Below are positions 37,234 through 45,954 of a stretch of DNA of 64,000 nucleotides, one piece after another. The stretch covers positions 2,622,501 through 2,686,500 of the forward strand of contig NZ_CP019388.1 of assembly GCF_001971725.1 (NCBI RefSeq), in the 5' to 3' direction. The stretch's first letter is position 1. The number at the start of each line of letters is the position of its first letter. The notes beneath the pieces were generated by a model. The model had not been told where the DNA came from and searched no databases. It saw only the letters and a list, made by a program, of their open reading frames with translations. Position numbers and translations under genes: made by a program. This DNA comes from Winogradskyella sp. J14-2. GTDB taxonomy: Bacteria > Bacteroidota > Bacteroidia > Flavobacteriales > Flavobacteriaceae.

Positions 37234-38085
37234 CTATGGTTTGATTTTAGACTTTATCCCCTCCCAACGCAAGTCTCTAATAAATTTACCTTCATCTTTA
37301 GAAACCAGAAATTCAGTTTTTGAGGATTTAGCTTTAAAATATCCAGCCATATAATCTTTGAATAATCTAAAGCTGCCTTTCTTTGACGCTAATTTTATGG
37401 CAGAAATTAAAGTAATCCAAAAACCATAGCGCATTCTATACATCGCTTCGCCTTGTAGGTATTTAGAAGCCTTGTTGTAAGATTGTCCTGTAGGTTTCAT
37501 GTGTTTTACATGAAGTGATTTGTCTGTTAAAACCTCCCAACCATGAAACTTTGCCAACAACTCATCTACCGTATCCCAACCCATAGAAGGTTTTAGTTGC
37601 CCAATTTCATAAAAACAGGTTTTACGATACGCTTTTAAAGCACCTCTAATATGATCCTTATTGGTGAGGTTTTCAAGAATCCATTGGTTGTTTTTTTCGA
37701 TGTAACAAAAACCAGAAGCCATACCAAGTTTAGGATTTTTACTAAAATGCTTAGCCAGCGTTTCTAAATAATTATCCGGAAAAATAAGGTCTGCATCAAA
37801 TTTACAAATCACATCATAGTTATCGTCTAGAGTTTCGAAACCTTTATAAAACGCATTTATAATTTTAGAACCAGGTAAATGCTGATCTGATGATTTTGAA
37901 ATTATCTGAGAAATCCAAGGATGTGTTTTTGAAAAGCCATTAACTATGGCTTCTGTTGCGTCAGTAGAATTATCATTAACCACAACCAACTTTTTTGGCA
38001 AAAGTGTTTGGTTGGCTAGTGACTCTAGTGTTTTACCAATAAAGTTATCTTCGTTATGAGCTGGTATGATGATGTAAATGTTCAA
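37234..38085 (-). CDS. Glycosyltransferase family 2
   Basis: A GT-A fold enzyme of about 283 residues. IYIIIPAHNEDNFIGKTLESL near the start is the nucleotide-sugar binding strand. VVNDNSTDATEAI and KFDADLIFP (DxD-type metal site) follow, and MGWDTVDELLAKFHG resembles the acceptor-side ED/QxxRW region. I start at TTG 38085 (protein begins NIYIIIPAHNE). An upstream TTG at 38106 in the same frame would add EFRIYNL and is not supported by the family. It is the third gene of a minus-strand set with a methyltransferase and a KAS III-like enzyme. The acceptor is unknown. Confidence 0.86.
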   Translation of the reverse strand: MNIYIIIPAHNEDNFIGKTLESLANQTLLPKKLVVVNDNSTDATEAIVNGFSKTHPWISQIISKSSDQHLPGSKIINAFYKGFETLDDNYDVICKFDADLIFPDNYLETLAKHFSKNPKLGMASGFCYIEKNNQWILENLTNKDHIRGALKAYRKTCFYEIGQLKPSMGWDTVDELLAKFHGWEVLTDKSLHVKHMKPTGQSYNKASKYLQGEAMYRMRYGFWITLISAIKLASKKGSFRLFKDYMAGYFKAKSSKTEFLVSKDEGKFIRDLRWEGIKSKIKP

Positions 38086-38139
38086 ATTATAAATTCTAAA
38101 TTCCAAAACTAGATAAAAGGAATTATAATTTAGGATTTG

Positions 38140-38667
38140 CTATTTGGAATTTTTTATAGCATAAACAATATAATATCGATTTGTAAAGTGTCTTAAAAGC
38201 GGTCTAATACCGATTTTTTTTACAGGATTGGTCCATTGTTGTCGGTCTATAATTTTCCAGCCTGTTTTTTCTAATAGCCAGTCGAGTTGCCAATCTTCAA
38301 ACTCATGGTAATGTCTGTCCCTTTTATCAGTTTTACTTCTATACGCTGAAGCAAACCATAATCTCAGAGGAACACTAATAACAAGTTTTTCGGTCTTAAT
38401 AGATTTCAAAACTTCGTAAGGAGAGAGTAAGTGTTCAAAAATTTCGAATGCAGTAACAACATCTGCAGAAGAATTTTCTATTTTAGAACGGTCTTCGTCA
38501 AGGTCTTCTCCTTTGGTGTTTTCAACAGTGTAACCTTCAGTAAGCATAACTTCTGAAAATGGATTCTTAACACCTAAATCTAAAATAGTCTCAGAGGTAG
38601 AAATGTGTTTTTGTAGAAACTGAAGTGTGCGTTTAAACCGCTTATTGGGATATGTTTTTTCGTACAT
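38140..38667 (-). CDS. Class I SAM-dependent methyltransferase
   Basis: A 175-residue small Rossmann-type methyltransferase. The SAM-binding segment ETILDLGVKNPFSEVMLTEGY is near residues 26-46 (glycine motif here only DLGVKNP), and the acidic strand end is in SADVVTAFEIFEHLLSPYEVL. KLVISVPLRLWFASAY is the substrate-side region. The glycine-rich loop is weaker than in classical members. It lies 54 bases upstream of the glycosyltransferase gene and 29 bases downstream of the KAS III-like gene, so the three are probably cotranscribed; it may modify a lipid or sugar made with them. Confidence 0.82.
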   Translation of the reverse strand: MYEKTYPNKRFKRTLQFLQKHISTSETILDLGVKNPFSEVMLTEGYTVENTKGEDLDEDRSKIENSSADVVTAFEIFEHLLSPYEVLKSIKTEKLVISVPLRLWFASAYRSKTDKRDRHYHEFEDWQLDWLLEKTGWKIIDRQQWTNPVKKIGIRPLLRHFTNRYYIVYAIKNSK

Positions 38668-38696
38668 TACATTTCCGCAGTAGCGGTAATATTTTG

Positions 38697-39755
38697 TTAG
38701 TATCTATAAACAATGGCATTGATATGCATACCTGCGCCAACACTTGCAAATATAATAACATCTCCTGTGTTGATTTGGTGATCTTCGAGTTTATTGTTTC
38801 GTATTAAATCGAAAAGGGTAGGAACAGTGGCCACAGAACTATTTCCTAGTCTATGAATGCTCATTGGCATAATACCCTCTGGAGCTTTAGATTTAAAGAG
38901 CCTGTAGAAACGCTTAATAATGGCGTCGTCCATTTTTTCGTTGGCTTGATGTATAAGAATTTTTTTTACGTCTGTAATGTGTAGGCCACTTTTTTCTAAG
39001 CAATCTTTCATAGCTTTAGCTACGTTGGTTAATGCAAATTCATAGATTTTACGACCATGCATTTTTATATAGCGCGTGTCTGGGCATAAGTCTTTATTAT
39101 TAGAATTTCCAAAAAATAAATAATAGGCTTCATCGTATGTAAAAGAAGCAGACTCGTGCGCTAAAATGCCACTGACCTCAGCAGTAGCCTCAACAATACT
39201 GGCACCAGCACCATCTGAGTATATCATAGAATCTCTGTCGTGTTTATCAACTACACGAGATAAGGTTTCTGCACCTATAACCAGACAACGTTTTGCCATA
39301 CCTGCTTTAATAAAGGCATGCGCTTGTATAACTCCTTCTATCCAACCAGGACAGCCAAATAAAATATCGTAAGCGACACATTTTGGATTTTTGATGCGAA
39401 GTCTGTGTTTAATACGAGAAGCTAAACATGGTAAAATATCACTCTGAATGGTGTTGGCTTTTACGTCTCCAAAATTATGAGCACAGATAATATAATCTAT
39501 CGTTTCAGGATCTATGTTGGCATCATCAATTGCTTTTTGGGCGGCCAGAAAACCAATATCAGATGCTACCAATTGATCATCAGCATATCTGCGTTCAACA
39601 ATTCCTGTAATATCTTTGAATTTTTCTACTATAACTTCGTTAGGATAATCTATCTTAGAGCCATCTGCATTTAAAAATTGATGTTGGTGAAAATCCTCGT
39701 TCTTTTCTATGCTATTTGGAATATAACTACCTGTACCTGTGATTTTGATTCCCAT
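38697..39755 (-). CDS. 3-oxoacyl-ACP synthase III family protein
   Basis: A 352-residue thiolase-fold condensing enzyme. The catalytic triad of KAS III-type enzymes can be placed: Cys in ILFGCPGWIEGVI (near 125), His in KILIHQANEKMDDAI (near 265) and Asn in HRLGNSSVATVPTLFD (near 304). It is longer than housekeeping FabH (about 320) and the N-terminal half differs (KDITGIVERRYADD). Flavobacteria usually carry such a paralogue in addition to FabH; a role in a special lipid is inferred. It is first in the minus-strand set of KAS III, methyltransferase and glycosyltransferase. Confidence 0.88.
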   Translation of the reverse strand: MGIKITGTGSYIPNSIEKNEDFHQHQFLNADGSKIDYPNEVIVEKFKDITGIVERRYADDQLVASDIGFLAAQKAIDDANIDPETIDYIICAHNFGDVKANTIQSDILPCLASRIKHRLRIKNPKCVAYDILFGCPGWIEGVIQAHAFIKAGMAKRCLVIGAETLSRVVDKHDRDSMIYSDGAGASIVEATAEVSGILAHESASFTYDEAYYLFFGNSNNKDLCPDTRYIKMHGRKIYEFALTNVAKAMKDCLEKSGLHITDVKKILIHQANEKMDDAIIKRFYRLFKSKAPEGIMPMSIHRLGNSSVATVPTLFDLIRNNKLEDHQINTGDVIIFASVGAGMHINAIVYRY

Positions 39756-39883
39756 ACCTCAAAAAAAATTGCTATTAATTTACTAAACTAGTTAAACTCT
39801 TACAGATGAGAATGAATTGATCTTGTAAAAATGATATTTTTTTTAAATTCTCAATTATTCTTAGTTCTATTGTAAATACCATA

Positions 39884-39912
39884 AAAAAAGTGCTCGATTC
39901 GAGCACTTTTTT
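39884..39912 (-). terminator. Terminator of gcvP
   Basis: AAAAAAGTGCTCG (39884-39896) and CGAGCACTTTTTT (39900-39912) form a perfect 13-bp stem with a 3-base loop, 20 bases after the gcvP stop on the minus strand. Confidence 0.88.
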
Positions 39913-39931
39913 AATTAATGTTTATGAAAAA

Positions 39932-42781
39932 CTAAGCTTCAATAAAATCTTCAATTGGTGCGCAGCTACAAATTAAGTTTCTGTCACCATAAGCATCATC
40001 TACACGTCTAACGCTTGGCCAAAACTTATTGTCTCTAATATACGCTAATGGAAAAGCCGCAGCTTCGCGACTGTAGGGTAATAACCATTCATCTGAAGTT
40101 AGCATTTCTAGTGTGTGAGGTGCATTTTTTAGCACGTTATTAGGCTCTTCTTTTGAGGCATTGTCTATTTCTTTTCTAATAGAAATCATAGCGTCGCAAA
40201 AACGATCCATCTCTGCTTTGCTCTCGCTCTCAGTGGGTTCAATCATCATAGTTCCAGCCACTGGGAATGATACTGTTGGTGCGTGAAAACCATAATCCAT
40301 TAAACGCTTTGCGATGTCAGTAACTTCAATACCTTTAGCTTTAAAATCGCGACAGTCTATAATCATTTCGTGTGCAGCTCTACCGTTTTCACCTGTATAT
40401 AATGTTGGGTAGTAACCCTCTAAACGCTCTTTAATATAATTAGCATTAAGAATTGCTACTTCGGTAGCTTCTTTTAGACCTTTTGCGCCAAGCATGGAAA
40501 TATAGCCGTAAGAAATTATACATGCTAACGCAGAGCCAAAAGGTGCCGCAGAAATAGCGGAAATAGACTGATGACCACCTGTTTTAATTATTGGATTACC
40601 TGGTAAAAAAGGTACCAATTGTTTTGCAACGCAAATAGGGCCTACGCCTGGGCCACCACCTCCATGAGGAATAGCAAATGTTTTGTGTAAATTGAGATGA
40701 CACACATCCGCACCTATGTTGCCAGGATTGGTTAAGCCTACTTGCGCATTCATGTTAGCACCATCCATATACACTTGTCCGCCATTATCGTGGATGATTT
40801 TTGTAATCTCTTTAATTGCAGATTCGTAAACACCGTGTGTAGACGGATAAGTTACCATCAACGCAGAGAGATTATCCTTATGTAATTCAGCTTTTTCTCT
40901 CAAATCGTCTACATCAATATTACCGTCTTCAGAAGCTTTTGTTACAACAACTTTCATGCCTGCCATAACAGCACTTGCAGGGTTTGTTCCGTGTGCAGAC
41001 GATGGAATTAAGCAAATATTTCTGTGGTGATCTCCACGAGATTCGTGATAAGCTTTTATTACCATAAGACCAGCAAATTCACCTTGAGCTCCAGAGTTTG
41101 GTTGTAAAGATGTTGCAGCAAAGCCAGTGATTTCGGTAAGCTGATTCTCTAAAGTATTTAGCATTAATTGGTAACCTGCAGCTTGTTCTTTTGGTGCAAA
41201 CGGGTGCATATTGCCCCAACTTGGCCAACTAAGTGGTAACATTTCTGCAGCGGCATTTAATTTCATTGTACAAGAACCTAGAGAAATCATAGAATGATTT
41301 AAAGCCAAATCTTTACGCTCTAGTCTTTTTATATAACGCATTAACTCTGTTTCTGAGTGGTATACATTAAATATATCGAAGGTTAAAAAGTCTGATTTAC
41401 GCTTTAAATGATCTGGAATTGTGTCTGATTCGGAAATCGTTGTTATCTTCTCTGTAGTTGTTTCTGTTACAGCTTCAAAGATTGAAATAATTTCATTTAA
41501 GTCTGAAATTGTTGTCGTCTCGTTTATAGCTATGGTAACAGTGTTGTTATCTGGGTAATGGAAATTAACTTCTTTTTTTAGGGCTTCGTATTTTACTTTA
41601 ACAGAATCTGCTTTAATTTGAATCGTGTCAAAATAATTTGAATTAACTTGCTCTAAGCCTAGTTTTTCTAGAGCAGAGGCCAAAGTTACTGCGGTATTCT
41701 GAACTTTATTGGCAATAAATTCTAAACCTTTTGGTCCGTGATATACAGCATACATTCCTGCCATAACAGCTAATAATACCTGAGCTGTACAAATGTTAGA
41801 AGTTGCTTTGTCTCTCTTAATGTGTTGTTCTCTGGTTTGTAAAGCCATGCGCAAGGCTCTGTTGCCATTAACATCTTTAGTAACACCAATGATACGGCCT
41901 GGAACATCTCTCTTATACGCCTCTTTGGTTGCAAAATAAGCTGCATGAGGGCCTCCATAACCCATCGGAATACCAAAACGCTGGGTTGTACCAAGAACTA
42001 CGTCCGCACCAAATTTGCCTGGTGCTTCTAATTTTACTAAGCTTAATATATCTGCAGCTACAGCAACTTTAATATTTTGAGCGTTTGCTTTTGCTATAAA
42101 AGATTTTATGTCTGTGATTTGCCCGTTTTTACCAGGATACTGTAAAAGTGCACCAAAATAGTCTTCAGATAAATTATATTCAGCTTCATTACCTATTTCT
42201 AACTCTATACCAATTGGAGTTGCTCTTGTTTCTAATAAAGCAATGGTTTGAGGCAACACTAAATCTGAGACAAAAAATTTGTTAACTCCGGCTTTTTTCT
42301 GTGCACGATCTCTTACAGCAAATAGCAAGCTCATTGCTTCTGCAGCAGCTGTACTTTCATCTAAGAGTGAAGCATTGGCAATTTCCATTCCGGTTAAATC
42401 AATAACCATAGTTTGAAAATTTAACAAAGCTTCTAATCTACCTTGAGCGATCTCTGCTTGATAAGGCGTGTATGCTGTATACCATCCTGGGTTTTCTAAA
42501 ATATTTCGCTGAATAACAGCTGGTAGATTGGAAGGATGATATCCTAAACCGATGTAAGATTTAAATACTTTATTAAGCTGAGATAGCTTGTTAATGTGAT
42601 TTAAATATTCTTGCTCGCTCATGGCAGGTTCTAGATCTAGATCTTTTTTTAATCTAATACCTGCAGGTATAGTTTCTGAAACTAATTGCTCTATACTAGT
42701 TGCACCGATGGTGTTTAGCATAGCCTTTTGTTCATCTTGGTTTGGGCCAATGTGTCTAAGTGCAAAAGAGGTTGTGTCCAT
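39932..42781 (-). CDS. gcvP: Glycine dehydrogenase (aminomethyl-transferring), P protein
   Basis: A 949-residue PLP enzyme of the glycine cleavage system. It decarboxylates glycine and loads the aminomethyl group on lipoyl-H protein. It is the one-chain form found in flavobacteria and proteobacteria, with a duplicated fold. The PLP-lysine lies in NLHKTFAIPHGGGGPG (near residue 699). FRHIGPNQDEQKAM is the N-terminal signature, and YTPYQAEIAQGRLEALLN and SIGSCTMKLNAAAEM-like (SLGSCTMKLNAAAEM) segments are intact. No gcvT or gcvH is adjacent. It has its own promoter and terminator. Confidence 0.97.
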   Translation of the reverse strand: MDTTSFALRHIGPNQDEQKAMLNTIGATSIEQLVSETIPAGIRLKKDLDLEPAMSEQEYLNHINKLSQLNKVFKSYIGLGYHPSNLPAVIQRNILENPGWYTAYTPYQAEIAQGRLEALLNFQTMVIDLTGMEIANASLLDESTAAAEAMSLLFAVRDRAQKKAGVNKFFVSDLVLPQTIALLETRATPIGIELEIGNEAEYNLSEDYFGALLQYPGKNGQITDIKSFIAKANAQNIKVAVAADILSLVKLEAPGKFGADVVLGTTQRFGIPMGYGGPHAAYFATKEAYKRDVPGRIIGVTKDVNGNRALRMALQTREQHIKRDKATSNICTAQVLLAVMAGMYAVYHGPKGLEFIANKVQNTAVTLASALEKLGLEQVNSNYFDTIQIKADSVKVKYEALKKEVNFHYPDNNTVTIAINETTTISDLNEIISIFEAVTETTTEKITTISESDTIPDHLKRKSDFLTFDIFNVYHSETELMRYIKRLERKDLALNHSMISLGSCTMKLNAAAEMLPLSWPSWGNMHPFAPKEQAAGYQLMLNTLENQLTEITGFAATSLQPNSGAQGEFAGLMVIKAYHESRGDHHRNICLIPSSAHGTNPASAVMAGMKVVVTKASEDGNIDVDDLREKAELHKDNLSALMVTYPSTHGVYESAIKEITKIIHDNGGQVYMDGANMNAQVGLTNPGNIGADVCHLNLHKTFAIPHGGGGPGVGPICVAKQLVPFLPGNPIIKTGGHQSISAISAAPFGSALACIISYGYISMLGAKGLKEATEVAILNANYIKERLEGYYPTLYTGENGRAAHEMIIDCRDFKAKGIEVTDIAKRLMDYGFHAPTVSFPVAGTMMIEPTESESKAEMDRFCDAMISIRKEIDNASKEEPNNVLKNAPHTLEMLTSDEWLLPYSREAAAFPLAYIRDNKFWPSVRRVDDAYGDRNLICSCAPIEDFIEA

Positions 42782-42810
42782 TCTTTATTCTGCTATTTTT
42801 TTTTGATATG

Positions 42811-42818
42811 CAAAAATA
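42811..42818 (-). promoter_or_regulatory. Predicted -7 element of gcvP
   Basis: On the minus strand TATTTTTG (42818-42811) matches TAnnTTTG and lies 29 bases upstream of the gcvP ATG. No clear -33 box is visible. I saw no folded leader suggesting a glycine riboswitch in the 123-base divergent region. Confidence 0.55.
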
Positions 42819-42904
42819 CGGAAATCGGCTATTTTATTGGTCATTGATTATTAAAGTTTTTAACCGAAATTAAGGGTTATTAACACAATCATTATTTTTG
42901 TGAT

Positions 42905-43738
42905 GTGCAGGTATTAAAGCAATTTTTAAATTTTTATATTAACAGTAGTATTCATGTGGCTTTAGCAGTGGTTGCGATGACTTGGGTAACACTTGTGAGG
43001 TTTCAATTACGGTACGACTGCGTTCTACTTTCTTTTGTGTTTTTTGCAACTGTAACTGGCTATAATTTTGTAAAATATTTTGGTGTCGCAAAGTTTCATC
43101 ATAGAAGTTTAGCAGCCTGGTTAAAAGCAATTCAGGTATTTTCTTTCTTTGCTTTTTTTGGTATGTGCTTTTTTGCTTTAAAACTTAGCATTAATTCTTT
43201 AGTATTCCTTTCGGTTTTTGGACTTATTACTTTTTTGTACGCAATACCTTTATTACCAATGCGATATTTTAGAGATCATCAAAAAAATTTGAGACAAATA
43301 AGTGGGTTAAAGGTCTATGTCATTGCATTGGTATGGGTATTTACCACTGTCTTTTTACCGTTTTTAGAGTATAGTGATTTTATAGATGCAGATGTTGTAA
43401 TAACTGGTGTTCAGCGTTTTGCTTTTGTAATTGTATTGATGCTCCCTTTTGAGATTAGAGACCTTGCTTATGATAGTGTAAAACTAGCTACAATACCTCA
43501 GCGTATTGGTGTAAAGAATACTAAGATGATGGGTGTTTTATTACTGCTATTGTTTTTCTTTTTAGAATATTTTAAAGATGAAATGCGATATGTAGATGTA
43601 CTCTCAAATGGTGCTATAGTGGTTGTAACACTATTTTTTGTGCTGTCTGCCCACAAAAACCAGTCTAAATATTACAGTGCGTTTTGGGTAGAAAGTTTGC
43701 CAATTTTATGGCTACTGGTTGTATTGATGCTTTGTTAA
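42905..43738 (+). CDS. UbiA-like membrane protein (prenyltransferase fold)
   Basis: A 277-residue integral membrane protein with about eight helices. Two weak matches to the UbiA prenyltransferase family motifs are visible: GYNFVKYFG near residue 53, in place of the NDxxD motif, and EIRDLAYDSVKLATIPQRIGV near 180-200, similar to the second DxxxD and TLPxRLG motif. The first acidic motif is lost, so catalysis is uncertain. The start is GTG 42905. TATTTTTG at 42893-42900 is so close to it that the leader would be very short. The gene converges with the anti-sigma-like gene and overlaps it by 27 bases at the 3' end. Divergent from gcvP. Confidence 0.7.
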   Translation: MQVLKQFLNFYINSSIHVALAVVAMTWVTLVRFQLRYDCVLLSFVFFATVTGYNFVKYFGVAKFHHRSLAAWLKAIQVFSFFAFFGMCFFALKLSINSLVFLSVFGLITFLYAIPLLPMRYFRDHQKNLRQISGLKVYVIALVWVFTTVFLPFLEYSDFIDADVVITGVQRFAFVIVLMLPFEIRDLAYDSVKLATIPQRIGVKNTKMMGVLLLLLFFFLEYFKDEMRYVDVLSNGAIVVVTLFFVLSAHKNQSKYYSAFWVESLPILWLLVVLMLC

Positions 43739-43996
43739 TTCTTCTTCGAATTGTTGTTTTATTTTATGGCGTTCATCATTCTTTAAGCAATCAATTTCAA
43801 GATGTTCTATAGCATCTGTCAGTTTATTATTTTTATTAGAATAGGCTCTTGTAACGCGACACCATGAAAGTCTTAAGGCTAACTTTATGCGTTCCCAGCT
43901 TGTAGCTTCGCCATATTGTGTTTTGTCACAAATGTGTTTGGCTTCTTCGCAACTTATAAATAAAAAACTTTTTTTCATTCTCATCTTGTCTTCCAA
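43712..43996 (-). CDS. Small anti-sigma-like protein following the ECF sigma gene
   Basis: A 94-residue protein encoded 19 bases after the ECF sigma gene on the same strand. It contains SCEEAKHICDKTQYGEATSWERIKLALRLSWCRVTRAYS, a pattern seen in flavobacterial relatives of zinc anti-sigma domains. The usual H-x3-C-x2-C of a zf-HC2 domain is degenerate here (RLSWCRVT, lacking the His and second Cys), so zinc binding is doubtful. No membrane helix is present, so it would be a soluble anti-sigma factor if it has that role. Its 3' end overlaps the convergent UbiA-like gene by 27 bases. The best-supported start is ATG 43996; a Met at residue 5 or 7 is also possible. Confidence 0.65.
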   Translation of the reverse strand: MEDKMRMKKSFLFISCEEAKHICDKTQYGEATSWERIKLALRLSWCRVTRAYSNKNNKLTDAIEHLEIDCLKNDERHKIKQQFEEELTKHQYNQ

Positions 43997-44015
43997 AAAG
44001 GAAGAACTATTTTGT

Positions 44016-44570
44016 TTAAAACCAGTTTTCTTCCATGCAATCAGCTAAAGCTGTTCTTGCTCTGTGTATTATTACCCAGAGGTTAGACGCAGTTATATCT
44101 AATTCATTACAAATAGTTTCAGTGTCGTAACCTAAAATTGTTTTCATCTTAAAAACATCAGCTTGTTTTTGAGGTAATTTAGATAAACAATCATAAATAG
44201 CATTACCCAATTCTGCGTTTTCTAGGGTATCTTCTGCGGTTTTATCAAAAGGGTCGGCTACACGTTCTTCTAACCAATCGCCTTCAGATTCTGAATTATT
44301 GTTGTAGGTCATCCTCACTTCAGCTTTTCCTTTGTTAGAATTTATTTTTCTGTAATAGTCTATGATTTTTCGTTTAAGAATAGAGATCAGCCAAGTGCGC
44401 TCACTTGCTTCCCCTTTAAAATTATTCATAGATTTTAAACCAGCCAAAAAGGTTTCAGATACCAAATCTTGAGCCATAGCTCTATCGTTAACCCTAGATA
44501 TAGTATAGTTAAAAAGGTAGTCTGAATACAAATTAATCCAGTTATTAGGATTTAATTGATGGTTAGCCAT
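44016..44570 (-). CDS. ECF-type RNA polymerase sigma factor (sigma-70 family)
   Basis: A 184-residue sigma factor with regions 2 and 4 only. Region 2 has YLFNYTISRVNDRAMAQDLVSETFLAGLKSM and a -10-recognising WLISILKRKIIDYYRK. Region 4 (LPQKQADVFKMKTILGYDTETICNELDITASNLWVIIHRARTALADCM, near 135-180) has a helix-turn-helix. The regulon is unknown. TATTTTTG on the minus strand at 44592-44599 is a possible -7 element 22 bases upstream of the ATG. The downstream 94-residue gene is its likely anti-sigma partner. Confidence 0.92.
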   Translation of the reverse strand: MANHQLNPNNWINLYSDYLFNYTISRVNDRAMAQDLVSETFLAGLKSMNNFKGEASERTWLISILKRKIIDYYRKINSNKGKAEVRMTYNNNSESEGDWLEERVADPFDKTAEDTLENAELGNAIYDCLSKLPQKQADVFKMKTILGYDTETICNELDITASNLWVIIHRARTALADCMEENWF

Positions 44571-44591
44571 TTGTTGTGCTCATTGCTGAGT

Positions 44592-44599
44592 CAAAAATA
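44592..44599 (-). promoter_or_regulatory. Predicted -7 element of the ECF sigma gene
   Basis: TATTTTTG on the minus strand lies 22 bases before the ATG at 44570, in the 69-base gap to the methyltransferase stop. It suggests that the sigma gene need not depend on the upstream operon. Confidence 0.5.
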
Positions 44600-44639
44600 G
44601 GATAAAAAATTAAGACCTTAAATAAGTGTTTGTGTTTTC

Positions 44640-45518
44640 CTAGCGTTTAGTTGCGCTAATTATGTAATACCCAAAACTTTTAAGGTGAAAACCTGATAGA
44701 AGCGCATAGAAGGAGCCTTTTAAATTATGAAGGCTTTCTCTTTTAAGACTTTTAAATCTAAATACCTTTTTTAAAATAAAACCAGCAATGGCAAAAGGCA
44801 CATGAAGTACAGATGGAGCAACTTTAAACGACACATCTTCAATTTTTATGTCTGTAAAACCTATATTTTCTAAACCTTGTTTGATGAAGTGATGTGTTTC
44901 TAACTTTTCTAAACTCCAATGATTACATAATTTATTGTAGGCAAATTTGCCACCTTTACAAAGTTGAGATCTGTCTTTTTTAAGAAAAGCATCCGCCATA
45001 ACAAAGCGTCCACCTGACTTTAAAAGTCTATGCATTTCTTTTAGAGAATTATAATTATGACCAGAATGACAGAAGCTTTCAATCGCTACAGCAGCGTCAA
45101 AAGAGTTAGATTGAAATGAGGTGTTATTATAGTTTTCTTTGAGTATGATGCCGTTTTTACCTTTTAATAATTCATTTCCTTTTTTAACCTGAAAATCGGA
45201 TAACGTTACTCCGTAAGCTATGATATTTTTATAGTGTTTTAATGCATATCGCATTGTAGCTCCCATGCCACAGCCTAAGTCTATAAGTCGGTTTTTAGTT
45301 TTGCCTATGTTTAGTCTTTTAGTGACTTGGTTGTTCATTTCATTTAGCATGGAATCGCGTTTAAAAGGATTTGTTTTAAACGGAATGAAATACCCAAAAT
45401 GCATATTATAATCACTACTCCAAAACTCGTAATCTTCGGTAGCTTCGTTATAGAAGTCTACCATTTCTATTCGGTTTTGTTCTGCGTAATTGGTGTAGGG
45501 TATGGTTTGTGTTTTCAT
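44640..45518 (-). CDS. Class I SAM-dependent methyltransferase (small-molecule C-methyltransferase-like)
   Basis: A 292-residue methyltransferase with a clear SAM site, RLIDLGCGMGATMRYAL (near residues 75-91). The acidic position is in NIIAYGVTLSDFQVKKG, and LKSGGRFVMADAF is the post-motif. The order and the substrate-domain FHLKSFGYYIISATKR tail resemble methyltransferases acting on isoprenoid, sterol or amine substrates; the substrate is unknown. It starts 4 bases after the stop of the interrupted membrane-protein gene, so it is the third gene of an operon with two membrane proteins, controlled by the GbsR-type operator at 46290-46315. Confidence 0.87.
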   Translation of the reverse strand: MKTQTIPYTNYAEQNRIEMVDFYNEATEDYEFWSSDYNMHFGYFIPFKTNPFKRDSMLNEMNNQVTKRLNIGKTKNRLIDLGCGMGATMRYALKHYKNIIAYGVTLSDFQVKKGNELLKGKNGIILKENYNNTSFQSNSFDAAVAIESFCHSGHNYNSLKEMHRLLKSGGRFVMADAFLKKDRSQLCKGGKFAYNKLCNHWSLEKLETHHFIKQGLENIGFTDIKIEDVSFKVAPSVLHVPFAIAGFILKKVFRFKSLKRESLHNLKGSFYALLSGFHLKSFGYYIISATKR

Positions 45519-45522
45519 GGTG

Positions 45523-45954
45523 TTATTGGTTTAATAGGTTGTGGCTGAATAGCCAAGTGAAGACAACTGCAAAAAGAGTAAATAAGAAGTTCATGAAGTA
45601 ACTACCTATCTTAAAAATTAACTTTTGAGGGATTTGGTACATAGGATAATAAGCGATTTGCGTAATCACTTTTCCAACCCAATAAGCTCCTATTAATCCT
45701 GTGAGAGCTAATGCTAGGTTTGTGCCATTTTTTAAATCATTTGGTAAAAGAATAGCTATTAAGCCGAAAGCGAAATTCAGTCCTTGAATGTATCTTCCAT
45801 AAGTTTTGGCAATTTCTTGATTTAAAGGTTTTAACTGTTTAACATCATTGTACTAATCAAAAACTTTATGCCTAATGTAGGGATAAATAAGAGCTGTGAA
45901 TATCTGACCACATCCTGCAAGTATGATCAACCAATTTGGAACTTGAGTTTTCAT
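45523..45954 (-). pseudogene. Small membrane-protein gene interrupted by one in-frame TAG
   Basis: Read on the minus strand, a frame starts at ATG 45954 (KTQVPNWLIILAGCGQIF) and ends at TAA 45525-45523, 143 codons. It is broken only by TAG at 45855-45853 (codon 34), after the residues YPYIRHKVFD. TGG (Trp) to TAG is the simplest change. Four hydrophobic helices are visible (LIILAGCGQIFTALIYP, NFAFGLIAILLP, LALALTGLIGAYWVG, FLFTLFAVVFTWLF). The start overlaps the stop of the upstream gene by ATGA and the stop lies 4 bases before the methyltransferase ATG, so the frame is certainly part of this operon. I do not recognise the family. A sequencing error is possible. Confidence 0.8.

Noticed and set aside
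42782..42904. Glycine riboswitch upstream of gcvP
   Set aside because: The region is short and A/T-rich without the conserved paired aptamer sequence; only promoter-like elements are seen.
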